This document shows positions 37,941-47,993 of a stretch of 64,000 nucleotides of DNA, piece after piece; the first letter of the stretch is position 1, and every line of letters begins with the position of its first letter. The position numbers and the translations under genes were made by a program. The DNA comes from Pogonophryne albipinna (Eukaryota > Chordata > Actinopteri > Perciformes > Artedidraconidae), in the NCBI GenBank assembly GCA_028583405.1, contig CM053256.1, positions 18,191,534 through 18,255,533 on the forward strand, in the 5' to 3' direction. The notes beneath the pieces are model-generated. The model had not been told where the DNA came from. It saw only the letters and a program-made list of their open reading frames with translations, and did no database searches.

Positions 37941-38484
37941 ATGGATGTTGTATCCAACAGTTTCAATGACTTCTTTGTAAATGTTGGACCTGAATTAGCA
38001 GGCAAAATCCCTGATGGAGGAACATCAGAAAAAAAGCTGGAAAACTTAATAAAACTTAATCCTTTCTCAATGTTCCTCACAGCAGTGGTTGAAAGGGAAG
38101 TAGTTGATATTGTAACGAAATGTAAAAACAAAAAATCTACCGATTGTGATGACATTGACATGACTGTATTAAAAAAGGTTATAGATGTTATTTCAAAACC
38201 ATTCACACACATATGTAACTTATCATTCCAAACTGGTGCATTTCCTAACAAAATGAAAATAGCAAAAGTCATACCTTTGTTCAAAGCTGGGAACAAACAT
38301 CACTTCACAAACTATAGACCTGTCTCACTTCTACCACAATTCTCAAAAATTCTTGAAAAGCTTTTCAATAACAGACTGGACAATTTCATAGAAAAACACA
38401 AACTTCTCACCGAAAGTCAATACGGATTCAGAGCCAATAGATCAACATCGATGGCTTTAATAGACTCACTTGAAGAAATTACTA
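37941..38484 (+). pseudogene. LINE ORF2, start of reverse transcriptase
   Basis: Blocks include FNDFFVNVGPELA, AKVIPLFKAG, the finger motif NYRPVSLLPQFSKILEKL and SQYGFRANRSTSMAL. The frame is open until SLEEIT, where a foreign element begins at 38485. The frame resumes on the far side at 43683, so both are one gene. Confidence 0.9.
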
Positions 38485-38899
38485 CAGATGTAGCACTCCA
38501 GATCAGACTCACATGGGTGTGTCCCAGTCAAAAGCCCAGCGGATCCCAGTGGCTGGGGGTGTTGCCAAATTGCTAGAGGGCGTTGCCCAATTTCTCCATT
38601 TGTTCAATTACAGGATTTAACCATGAGATGGCGCTTCATTCACAAATACACAAAGACAACTGGGTGTTGTAGAACTTAGTCTGTTTGCAATGTTTGCAGC
38701 TCTGCAGTTGTGTTTGCTGAATACTGTAGCATTTAATCACTTATTTGTTACTGTATGGTTTTCACAAGCTACTATAATGAAAAAACATCAATATTTTAGA
38801 TCAAATAAAGTATATAGTTTGCTTTATGCAGTATATTTCTTGTAATATTGTTGGGGTGTTTTTACACAGTACAGTAGATTGAAGTAAATCAACTTATAC

Positions 38900-39060
38900 A
38901 TTAAGATAAGATAAGATGGACCTTTATTAATCCCGTGGGGAAATTCAGTAGTTCAAACAGCAACAGGGTGAGAGTGAAAAACAGGACAGCACAGATTCAC
39001 ACAGATTAATAAAATCAAAAATAAGATGAGCGATACAAATAATAATAATGAGAAACTATG
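38900..39060 (-). mobile_element. LINE 3' tail with AAGAT repeats, second copy
   Basis: TTAAGATAAGATAAGATGGA, CCTTTATTAATCCC, GGGGAAATTCAG and AACAGGACAGCACAGATTC match 28508-28640. It is a short 5'-truncated insertion, nested in the 5.2-kb element. Confidence 0.7.
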
Positions 39061-39256
39061 AAATAAGAAATGACTAAAACTAAAATGTAATTATCATATC
39101 ATATATTATAATGTATTGTATTATTAAGTAATATCATACATTAACCCCATTAAAGCAGATGCCACTTGAATGGATGAACACATTTATGCATCAATAATTA
39201 CAACAGAGTATTTCTAAATACAAGTTGTAAAAATACTTATATGTATTTAATATTAA

Positions 39257-40540
39257 CCCTTTGGAGTCGACCGTCACGCCGGCGTGATCAGATCACATGA
39301 CCTGTTCAAGCCGGTGCCGCATAAAAACAACAGTCCGGACAACATTGCCGTGTGTTTCTGTCGAAAGTACTGGCTTGAAACTATATCCCAGTCTTTGTTT
39401 CATGCGAAAAGACCCAGTAAACACGGAGATACGATGATATAAAGTTAATACATTTCAAAAGTATGAAAAATGGAAGCACATATTTGAATATCTTCGCCGT
39501 ATTTGATCATTTTACGAAACGGAAAATACTGGAAACTTTAGATCCTGCTCAACAGGATGTATATGTGTATTTCTGTCGAAAGTACTGGCTTGAAACGATA
39601 TGCCAGTCTTTGTTTCATGCAAAAAGACCCAATAAACACGGAGATAAGATGATATAAAGTTAATACAGATATATTTCAGAAGTATGAATAATGGAAGCAC
39701 ATATTTTAATATCTTCACCGTATTTTATCATTTTACGAAACGGAAAATACTGGAAACTGTAGATTCTGCTCAACAGGATGTATTTACCAGGGATGGGGTG
39801 AGGTAATCAGGTAAACGGAGTGATACGAAGCGAGACGAAAAGAGACGAAGAGGGACGGCGGGAACCGAAGAGAGACGGCGGGAAATGGAGAGAGACGAAG
39901 ATATACGAAGACAGCCGAGGAGAGACGAAGAGAGACGGCGGGAGACTGCGATTGAAGTAAAGTGACAGACAAACATTGAGAATTTAGATATAGTTAGATA
40001 GATTTAGAGTTTTGAAGATTCAACTATGATGAAGAGAACTCTGAACGTGAGGAGCCTGTGATGTTGCCCTCTGTGTCGTAGTTGACAGAAACCACTTTGA
40101 AGCGTGGCACAGATAAAAACAGAAAAAAAAGATTTTTGTACATAATGTGTATATATATATATTTGTATTATATTTATAATAACCCTTTTGCCTTATCAGA
40201 ATGAAATCCCATGCTACCTCAATCAAACTTTCACATTATCATAGTGACATCCCATGTATATATTTCCAGCTTTTAAATGGTTTCGTTGTGTATGTTTGTG
40301 TTACCTATATGAAAAATAATATCATTTTCAAAATCTGTTTTTACGTTTTTTTTGTGATTTTGTGTCCAAAATGTTCATATAGTATCTCAAAGTGAAAGAA
40401 ATAACTATCAGGTTATATAGGTGAGGTTGTCCTTAAAAAAAGATACCAAACATTGACATGCCAAACATTTCTTAATGGGGTTTAGTAAGACAAATCAAAA
40501 GTATGTGAAAACGGCCAAATTAGCCCAGGACTCCAAAGGG
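39257..40540. mobile_element. 1284-bp non-autonomous piggyBac element
   Basis: The left end is TTAA then CCCTTTGGAGTC. The right end is GACTCCAAAGGG then TTAA (40541-40544), perfect 12-bp inverted repeats with the TTAA target duplication. No transposase frame is long enough to be real. A 215-bp direct duplication lies inside (39355-39785). Its ends differ from those of the 24602 element, so it is another family. Confidence 0.9.
39355..39785. repeat. 215-bp tandem duplication
   Basis: TTTCTGTCGAAAGTACTGGC recurs at 39570 with the following sequence (CCAGTCTTTGTTTCATGC, ACGAAACGGAAAATACTGG, CAACAGGATGTAT) in the same order. The copies differ by about 5-8%. The 64-codon plus-strand frame over it is repeat-derived. 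Confidence 0.88.
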
Positions 40541-40794
40541 TTAATAACATAATGATTACTTTCAGATGATAATACTTTTCAAGGTTAGGACCGGTTTGAC
40601 AGCGCTTGGCTCTCTGCTGCAGAGAAGATCACTGCTCTAAACAAAGTCAAAAATCCTACATCTAAACGGAATAAATATAATTAATTATGATGAATACGTT
40701 AAGTCTTGTTCATTGTTTTTCACTTTTATTAAATGTTTGATATTTCCGGTGGAAATGGTGGACTATCGGACATTCAAAATGCAGCATATTTTCA

Positions 40795-41020
40795 CTCTTA
40801 CACACATATATTCTCCTTTTACATACATACATTTTCACTCTTACACACATATATTCGCCTTTTACATACATACATTTTCACTCTCACACACGTATATATT
40901 TACACTCACACATTCATACATTTTGCTCTCATATTATCATATTTCAATGCACACATTCATACATTGTCACTCACACATTCATGCATTTTGTTCTCATATT
41001 CATACATTTTGCTCTCATGC
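40795..41020. repeat. Minisatellite of about 43 bp with degenerate continuation
   Basis: Two good units of the form CACACATATATTC-CCTTTTACATACATACATT occur at about 40800-40886. Looser CATTCATACATTTTG-type units follow to about 41020. The His/Tyr-rich open frames here are artefacts. Confidence 0.8.
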
Positions 41021-41081
41021 AAAATCTACTAAAACAAAGTATGTCATGGTAGTGGTCAGCTGTTAAACACAAAAGTGTATC

Positions 41082-41151
41082 TTAAGGGCTGTAAATATAA
41101 TAAGCCTGTTGTAAATTTTAGACACAGGCTTATTATATTTACAGCCCTTAA
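41082..41151. repeat. Perfect 27-bp palindrome with 16-nt loop
   Basis: The left arm 41082-41108 (starting TTAAGGGCTGTAAATA) is the exact reverse complement of 41125-41151, which ends TTTACAGCCCTTAA. The arms begin and end with TTAA. It could fold into a stable hairpin in DNA or RNA. Confidence 0.95.
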
Positions 41152-41859
41152 TAACATTCATTTTCTGGACTCAATGTGTTTCTTGGCCGTTTTCTTTGTT
41201 CCAAGCAAACGAGTGCTTTTTGTTTTGAAATCACTTCCGCGAGTTTCGCGGGCCTCCCCCCTCGCTCCACTGACCATTAGACCATTTAGTAAGGTAAAAA
41301 GCAAAAGGGCAAAAACGCCTCTCAGACGCTCTTCCGTTTACTTTTAAACAAATGGTCCGTAGATACACAGACTCATATAGCCTATGTATGTATACTGTAA
41401 GGAGAATGTATGTGTGTGAGAGGACCAGTATGAATTACGGCATAGAAATATGTGAACACAAACAGACTGGGAGTTGGGAGATCACAAGGGTGGGGGGTGG
41501 GGGGGGGGGGAGCTGTGGAATGTGACCCTTGGGAGAATTCCTCCACACATTCCGATGGCCAATTCATTTTAAACAAAGAGTTCGCAACACAGGACAGCAT
41601 AGACAACATGGGGGCTGGGGGCTGGTGAACGGTCTGGTCAATGTTTGTAAACACAATCCCCAGGATGTGTCCTAATCAAACCAAAAGAGAAAATGCAGAT
41701 ATCATTCTCTCTCTCGACTCGCTGGTATCTCAAGCTGAGCGCTCATTGGTATTCATACTGCTCACAGGCTGGGCTGCTGTGTATATCTAGTGTATTCATA
41801 CTGTACCCCTCCTCACTGTTTATTCATCATTCAACCATTTACACCTTCCTTTTTTCCAG

Positions 41860-42017
41860 TCAAGAGGTTGAAAAAGATTGAGTCCTATGTTTCCAATTGG
41901 TTCCCAAATCTGAACATTGACCAGTGGCATAAGATCAGGAGCCGGGTAGATGAGAGACTGAGGAGCCCCCGAAAAACAGATTCCGAAATAGCTCATCCTG
42001 GTTTCCGCAGCAGATAG
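41860..42017 (+). CDS. Candidate terminal coding exon, unknown protein
   Basis: After a polypyrimidine tract ending TTTTTTCCAG (41859), an open frame reads RLKKIESYVSNWFPNLNID, then QWHKIRSRVDERLRSPRK, and stops at TAG 42015-42017. A poly(A) signal AATAAA follows at 42054-42059. The peptide looks like a real folded segment with regular hydrophobic spacing, but I do not recognise the family. It lies inside the 5.2-kb element and may be the last exon of that element's own gene. Upstream exons were not found. Confidence 0.4.
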
Positions 42018-42439
42018 GCCTTCAGTATGGTGTCTGTTATGTCAGTTATTTTAAATAAAACGGTGAAAACTGAACTTGAAAACTGTTTCCTCTTTTTATT
42101 TTATTTATTATTTTCGGGACGGGGAGACGTGTGTGATTAAAAATTAATTTGCAGAAATGTAAAGTGATAACTAAGCTAACTAAGTTCTATTCATATTCTT
42201 GACGGGAAGAGCAGTGTAAATGGGTGGCCATATGCATTTGAAAAGCAATATAAATCACACAGTTATTATACAATAGGCTTTAAAAGCACCATCGATTACC
42301 TTTATCCAATTCAAACTTTGGACGGGAAAAAAGGAAGGTGTAAATGGTTGGGCTATACTGTAGGCCTACTGTATACATACAAAGGCCATTCAAGCTAGAG
42401 TTCTTCTGGAAATGTTCACATCAGGCACCTTCAAGTTAA

Positions 42440-42902
42440 ACAATACTACAGTAAACAATTAACACAGTAAATTATGTGGATTAAACCACATTTATTTCGT
42501 TAAAAATAAACGAAATATGATTTTGTTTGAATGATTAAATGTCATCAGGCAGCTTCAAGTTAAACAATCAGGTGCCCACTTTAATGTGCCGCCACCTCCG
42601 GAGTCGGCTGGACTCGGTTTAAAGAATGCACAAATGTGTTTAATCGTTAATGTCAGATATGTACTAAGTAGCCTAAATACATTTGTTCCTGCTCAAGATT
42701 AGATTCAACTTTATTGTTATTGCACATATTGCAGGTACTGAGACAACAAAATGCAGTTTAGCTTCTAACCAGGGGTGCAACAAGCAGCGAAAAGTAATGT
42801 GCACAATACTACAGTAAACAATTAACACAGTAAATTATGTGGATTAAACCACATTTATTTCGTTAAAAAGAAACTAAATATGATTTTGTTTGAATGATTT
42901 AA
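42440..42902. repeat. About 100-bp direct repeats, 362 bp apart
   Basis: Copies at 42440-42540 and 42802-42902 share ACAATACTACAGTAAACAAT, TTATGTGGATTAAACCACAT and AATATGATTTTGTTTGAATG with few changes. A LINE-tail-like segment (about 42690-42790, ATTCAACTTTATTGTTATTG) lies between them. A looser third copy of the start is at about 43030. Confidence 0.85.
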
Positions 42903-43682
42903 TGTAGGGTGAATTGCCCTAATGTGGGACATTTTTGCATTTCAGACTTCGGGAATATATTGCGATATGAAGCCGATACAATACATCAAAATCCAGTACC
43001 ATTCCGAAATCCCCAGTAATATTAGACACTAATAATACAGTAAACTATTAACACTGTACATATTATTGTTTGCCCGTGGGATTAGGATGATCGGTAGTGA
43101 GAGCGCTGCATTTTCCTCAGGTCAGATGTGATATAAAAACAAAGCGATTATTTTTGTTGTTGAAAACTCACGTGGATTAAATTTAGTGCATTAATTTCAA
43201 CTCGCGAACATATGATACATTAAATGATCGTGAGGATGATGATTGAAAATCGTTTGTTTGAGCCGGGATGCATTTCCTGATCTAAAAACATAGCGATGGT
43301 TTTGTACTTACACCTACGTGAATTAAACATTATTTTGTTAAATAAAAACATGGTGATGTTTAGTAAATGATTACATGTCTCTTATTTAGCACAGAATATG
43401 ATCCTATCCGTGACATATGGATCTTAACAAATATCCGCTATATCAGATACCTGTAGATCTATCAGCTGTTTATTTCACATGAGTTCCAGTGTGGCAGCTT
43501 TTTAATCACGGCTCCCCCTGGTGGATCCATGATCCATTGCAGCTGGTTTCACTATAATTAAATGTATTTATCAAGGGGGCGTTTCAAATCCTGCGGGGCG
43601 TTTTCCTTTTCAGCAGGGGCCCACCCTGTGCCGATCACGGACCCGCACGGGTAGGCGTCTGAAATGAAGCGCTACATCTGTA

Positions 43683-44794
43683 GCTCAATTGACCAAAAGA
43701 AACATGCCATTGGAATATTCATTGACCTAAAAAAAGCATTTGACACAATTAATCATGACATATTAATAAAGAAACTGGAACGTTATGGAATCAGGGGTGT
43801 AGTTTTGGAATGGGTAAGGAGTTATTTAACCAACAGGCAACAGTTTGTGAAGCTGGGAGAGTGTTGTTCTTCATATTTGGACATTACATGCGGTGTCCCC
43901 CAGGGGTCAGTATTGGGGCCGAAACTATTTATTATGTATATTAATGAAATATGCAATGTATCGACAGTACTCAAGTTTGTTTTGTTTGCTGATGACACTA
44001 ATATATTTTGTTCTGGGGACAATGTACAGCTACTATTGGAAGAGATCACAGCTGAAATATGCAAACTAAAGTTATGGCTAAACAGTAATAAGTTATCATT
44101 AAACTTGAATAAAACAACATTAATCATATTTGGAAATAGCAATACACTAGCATCTATTAAGATAGATGGGATTTTCATTGAGAGAGTTAAAGAACATAAA
44201 TTCCTTGGAATCACAATTGATGAGAAACTGAGCTGGAAACCACACATAAAACATATTCATTCCAAAGTCTCAAGAAGTATTGCTATATTAAACAAGGCAA
44301 AACAGATTTTTGATCATAATTCCCTCTACATTCTTTACTCTTCATTGGTTTTACCTTATTTAAGTTACTGTGCAGAGGTTTGGGGCAGTAATTATAAAAC
44401 TACAACACAATCCCTATTTATTCTACAAAAAAGAGCAATAAGACTTATTAAAAATGTCGGCTATAGGGATCATACAAACCCATTATTCTTAGAGCTAAAA
44501 TTATTAAAACTGTCAGATCTTGTTGAATTCCAAATTGCCCAAATCATGTTTAAGGCAAAAAACGTTCAATTACCTGGGAATATTCAGATATTGTTCAATG
44601 AAAGACAAGGGAATTATTATTTACGTGGTTCATTTATATTCACTAATGTTAGGGTGCGCACAACAAAGAGAAGTTTTTGTGTTTCTGTTTGTGGGGTGAA
44701 GATCTGGAACAATTTGAGTGAGGAGCTAAAGGGATGTCCAAACATCAAACTAAAGACACAATTCTCACAAGGTACAGGGACTGCTAAACCATAA
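43683..44794 (+). pseudogene. LINE ORF2, reverse transcriptase palm to C-terminus
   Basis: The frame continues the gene broken at 38484. Blocks are SSIDQKKHAIGIFIDLKKAF, TCGVPQGSVLGPKLF, the catalytic FADD, WLNSNKLSLN, HKFLGITIDEKLSW, and LVLPYLSYCAEVWG. No stop interrupts it until 44794. The translation upstream of 43683 (MKRYIC) belongs to the inserted element's inverted repeat. This half is much better preserved than the 37.6-37.9 kb part. Confidence 0.9.
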
Positions 44795-44858
44795 CTGTTT
44801 ATATTCTTGTTTTGTATTCTATTTATGAATTTGTGTTTGTATGAATTTGTGTATGTAC

Positions 44859-44899
<41 letters not shown>

Positions 44900-44902
<3 letters not shown>

Positions 44903-45716
44903 TGAACAAAAATATAAACGCAACACTTTTGTTTTTGCTCCCATTTTTCATGAGATGAACTCAAAGATCTAAAACATTTTCTATATACACAAAATAACCA
45001 TTTCTCTCAAATATTGTTCAAAAATCTGTGATAGTGAGCACTTCTCCTTTGCCGAGATAATCCATCCCACCTCACAGGTGTGGCATATCAAGATGCTGAT
45101 TAGACAGCATGATTATTGCACAGGTGTGCCTTAGGCTGGCCACAATAAAACGTGCATTTTTGCTTTATTGGGGGGGTCGGGGGGGGGTCCGAAAACCAGG
45201 CAGTATCTGGTTTGACGGGTAGGGGTAGGGTTAGGGGGTTAGGGTTAGTGTTAGGGTTAGGGTAATGTTGTGAATTGAGTGGCCCATGGTGGTGGTGGGG
45301 TTATGGTATGGGCAGGCGTATGTAATGGACGACGAACACAGGCCACTCAATTCACAACATTACCCTTAACCCTACCCCTCACACCAGATACTGCCTGGTT
45401 TTCGGACCCCCCCAGACCCCCCCAATAAAGCAAAACTGCACGTTTCAGAGTGGCCTTTTATTGTGGCCAGCCTAAGGCACACCTGTGCAATAATCATGCT
45501 GTCTAATCAGCATCTTGATATGCCACACCTATGAGGTGGGATGGATTATCTCGGCAAAGGAGAAGTGCTCACTATCACAGATTTTTTCAGATTTGTGAAC
45601 AATATTTGAGAGAAATGGTTATTTTGTGTATATAATTTTTTTTTTGGATCTTTGAGTTCATCTCATGAAAAATGGGAGCAAAAACAAAAGTGTTGCGTTT
45701 ATATTTTTGTTCAGTG
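44900..45716. mobile_element. 817-bp Tc1 fold-back element
   Basis: Both ends carry CACTGAACAAAAATATAAAC as inverted repeats and TA flanks both sides (44898-44899 and 45717-45718) in a TA-rich microsatellite. The arms are nearly identical inverted copies of about 370 bp. The centre (about 45265-45345) is a short piece of the Tc1 transposase gene of the 5518 family, including the GGGGVMVWAGVCYG coding region. Between arm and centre lie TTAGGG-like repeats (45217-45263). It encodes nothing itself. Confidence 0.92.
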
Positions 45717-45718
45717 TA

Positions 45719-46110
45719 TATATATATATAAATATATAGAGACCATTCTCCTAACTTGCCTGTATATATTATATGAATGATTATATAAATTATTCAAGGT
45801 TAAAGTATACATTGATATTGTATGTTAACATATATTAAGATGTAAAAAGAAAAAAAAAAGGTAAAAAAAAAAAGGAGAAGGGGTCGGATTAAATAAGTGT
45901 AAACTTCTTCCGACCCCTTTTCGGACGTGTAATTAGCTAAAGTTTTGTTGTTTATTGATATCAGACAATGATACTACAGACAATTCAATTATTAATTAAA
46001 TATTTCGTTTTGTTATTGCATTCATTTGTATAGTACTGTATCATGTCTGTATCATCTTTTGTTTCATTTGTATTTTCTTTGGTTTTACACGTTCGAAATA
46101 AATAAATAAA
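45719..46110 (+). other. 3' UTR of the split LINE
   Basis: After the Tc1 fold-back element the LINE tail continues with an A-rich tract, GGGTCGGATTAAATAAG and CTTCTTCCGACCCCTTTTCG. It ends with CGTTCGAAATAAATAAATAA. GGGGTCGGA and TCCGACCCC form a small inverted repeat that could fold in the RNA. Confidence 0.75.
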
Positions 46111-46249
46111 CTAAACAAATACAAATACAATTTACTGAAATGTGAACCAAAAGTTCAAAAGATGTTTTAAATAAAAAGCACATATGGACAGAAGGTGTAA
46201 ACCTATTAAATGTATAAGTAAACACATTTAGTCAAATAAAGTGACAGAC

Positions 46250-47221
46250 TAGGCCTGTGCAGTTGGTATCAGCTATGCCCAGCATGGGCTCCTCCATCAG
46301 GCCTGGTCCTCCTCGCCGAGGAAAGACCCTCAGTCCTCTCCAAACCAACAGACAGGACGTCCATCACACAGAGGTTTCTCCCTGAAGTCTCTGCAGCTCT
46401 GGACACCAGGCTGTCTCAATCCGTCCACACTGAATATGAGAGGGGAAAAAATGAAAATAATAAATGCTTTAGACAATAAGAAATATAAAGTTGACTGTTG
46501 AGTTACTCAGTTTTTTTAGATTGTCAAAACTATTACTGTATAACTAATATCTCAGGTTAAGAGGCACATTCAAATAAAGATTGGTCTTTAAATACATGTT
46601 GTCTTTTGAATTGTTTGTCTAAAGTCAAGGATCTATAACTGGTACTTAGTTTTAATGATACAGTCTGGTTATTATGCTGTTTGGAGGAGGCCTCACAGGT
46701 AAGAGCACTAACTAGCTACCATCACATGTACCTTAGCTTGACTTAAATGTATTAAACGTATCGTGATATCAAAATATAAATAACTAATGTCATGCAAACA
46801 TATTAATATGTGCTTGATTCCAGTGTTGAATTTAGCACAATTGCATACAAACGTTGAGGGGTTTTAAGATTCTGAAGTATTATGCTAAAAACTCAATAAC
46901 TTAGATTATTATTTATAGTTTTGCTGAATAGTTTCATGTCCGCTTACCTGAGAAAGGTAAAATGCGACGGCAGTGTGCAGATGGGGAGCATGTTAGCTTA
47001 GCTTGGTAGCTTCAGCTAGCTCTGGAACTTTCAGCTCGGTGGCAGCAGGTCCCGCCTCGGCTCCGCCTCTTTGCCCTTATTTGGAGCAGGCGGGAGTTAG
47101 ACTCTGACGTCACTGTTGAGCCGTTAGTGGCCGACTCCGCCAACTAAGGGCTTCTCGGCAACTCTGCAGAATCCTATGGGTGACGTCACGGACCCTACGT
47201 CCATTTATATATACAGTCTAT
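46250..47221 (-). repeat. Promoter-like dispersed repeat with splice signals
   Basis: Read on the minus strand it begins CCATAGACTGTATATATAAA, a known fish repeat start that includes a TATA-like box (47204-47213). Two palindromic TGACGTCA sites follow (47181-47188 and 47105-47112). A GC-rich exon-like stretch ends at CTTTCTCAG with donor GTAAGC (exon end 46948). A downstream acceptor CATATTCAG (46430) leads to a second exon-like stretch, 46429 to about 46250. A fragment of the same start sits at about 34030. No protein is evident. Confidence 0.5.
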
Positions 47222-47740
47222 GGTTTTAACCTGTTGGTTAATAAACTACAGAGCTTGCGGCATTCCTCTGTCCGAGATACGCCTCGTACAGCAGGGGGCT
47301 CCGTCCCCGCCACCCCAGAGACAGGGTCTTCCGGCGGTGAGTAGAAGGGGAGTGAGGCACCCCCGCTCCTGGTCTGCTCCACGAGAGCCACCAAGGAAGC
47401 AGAGCCGTTTGTGACATTTTGGGGGGGATTGTGAGAAGAATAAAAGCTGTTTATTTTCCAACTTTTTGTCTGAGTCATCAGTATCAAGTGGTTCTCACAT
47501 GTCTCCCACCCTGTGTAAACCAGCTGCCTATAACCTGTCGGTTAATAGCCAGCAGGGCTCGTTGCTAAAGCCTGGTTTTAACCTGTCGGTTAATAAATTT
47601 CAGAGCGCGCTAATTAAGCCGGCTGCCACTAATCTGTTGATTAGTAGACAGCAGGGCTCACTGCAGAAGCCTGGTTTTAACCTGTTGGTTAATAAACTAC
47701 AGAGCTCGCGGCATTCCTCTGTCCGAGATACGCCTCATAC
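47222..47740. repeat. Internal direct repeats of the DIRS 5' region
   Basis: The unit GGTTTTAACCTGTTGGTTAA with its following 48 bp at 47222 recurs almost unchanged at 47673 (about 452 bp apart). Shorter versions lie at about 47535 and 47575. Part of this repetition is coding and yields a 33-residue peptide repeat. Confidence 0.85.
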
Positions 47741-47993
47741 ACACGGCAATAATAAACCCATGAGCGCCGTTATAACGCCTCATGTGGGCAGCACTGCACA
47801 CACCTCCATCCATCCCCTGAGCGTGTACGCGCCTCATGATGAGAGTCGGACTGAGACGCAGCGTGTGGAGGCCCCGCGCAGCCCTTTCGGTCCAAGCCCA
47901 CCTTGGGTTGCCCTCACGGGCAGCGGCGGCAGGGGCTCTGGCGTGGTTCGTCACCATGACGACCAAAAACACATCTCGAGCACGTGCGCCTGA
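47466..47993 (+). pseudogene. DIRS gag-like frame with 33-residue repeats
   Basis: The 175-codon frame begins MSESSVSSGSHM. Two 33-residue units follow, each of the form KPAA-NL...QQGSL-KPGFNL-VNK-QS. The later part is Pro/Ser/Thr-rich. By position, upstream of the reverse transcriptase, it corresponds to the first ORF of DIRS elements. No zinc knuckle is seen. It overlaps the start of the next coding region. Whether the frame is still functional is doubtful, as the rest of the element is broken. Confidence 0.5.

Larger units (their letters stand above)
38485..43680. mobile_element. 5.2-kb TA-flanked terminal-inverted-repeat element
   Basis: The left end starts CAGATGTAGCACTCCAGATC. The right end read on the minus strand starts CAGATGTAGCGCTTCATTTC and continues with AGAC in both, so the inverted repeats are about 24 bp with few mismatches. 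TA flanks both sides (38483-38484 and 43681-43682). Removing the element and one TA joins the LINE frame exactly. CAG ends with a TA target suggest the Tc1/mariner/pogo group, but no transposase was recognised. It contains a LINE tail, a piggyBac element, a minisatellite, a hairpin and a candidate terminal exon. Confidence 0.8.
35600..46110 (+). mobile_element. CR1/L2-superfamily LINE split by later insertions
   Basis: The order is 5' UTR with a 25-bp tandem repeat (35612-35661), ORF1 (35778-36476), endonuclease (36526-37602) and the start of the reverse transcriptase (37941-38484). An inserted 5.2-kb element (38485-43680) follows, then the rest of the reverse transcriptase (43683-44794) and the 3' UTR. 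The UTR is itself split by a Tc1 fold-back element (44900-45716) and ends near 46110 with GAAATAAATAAATAA. Without the insertions it is about 4.5 kb. Outer ends are approximate. Confidence 0.88.

Noticed and set aside
40713..41066. His/Tyr-rich plus-strand frames
   Set aside because: They are produced by the 43-bp minisatellite and its degenerate continuation.
45217..45379. Interstitial telomere or chromosome-fusion site
   Set aside because: The TTAGGG-like runs are short, irregular and mirrored inside a Tc1 fold-back element, so they belong to that element and do not mark a chromosome end.
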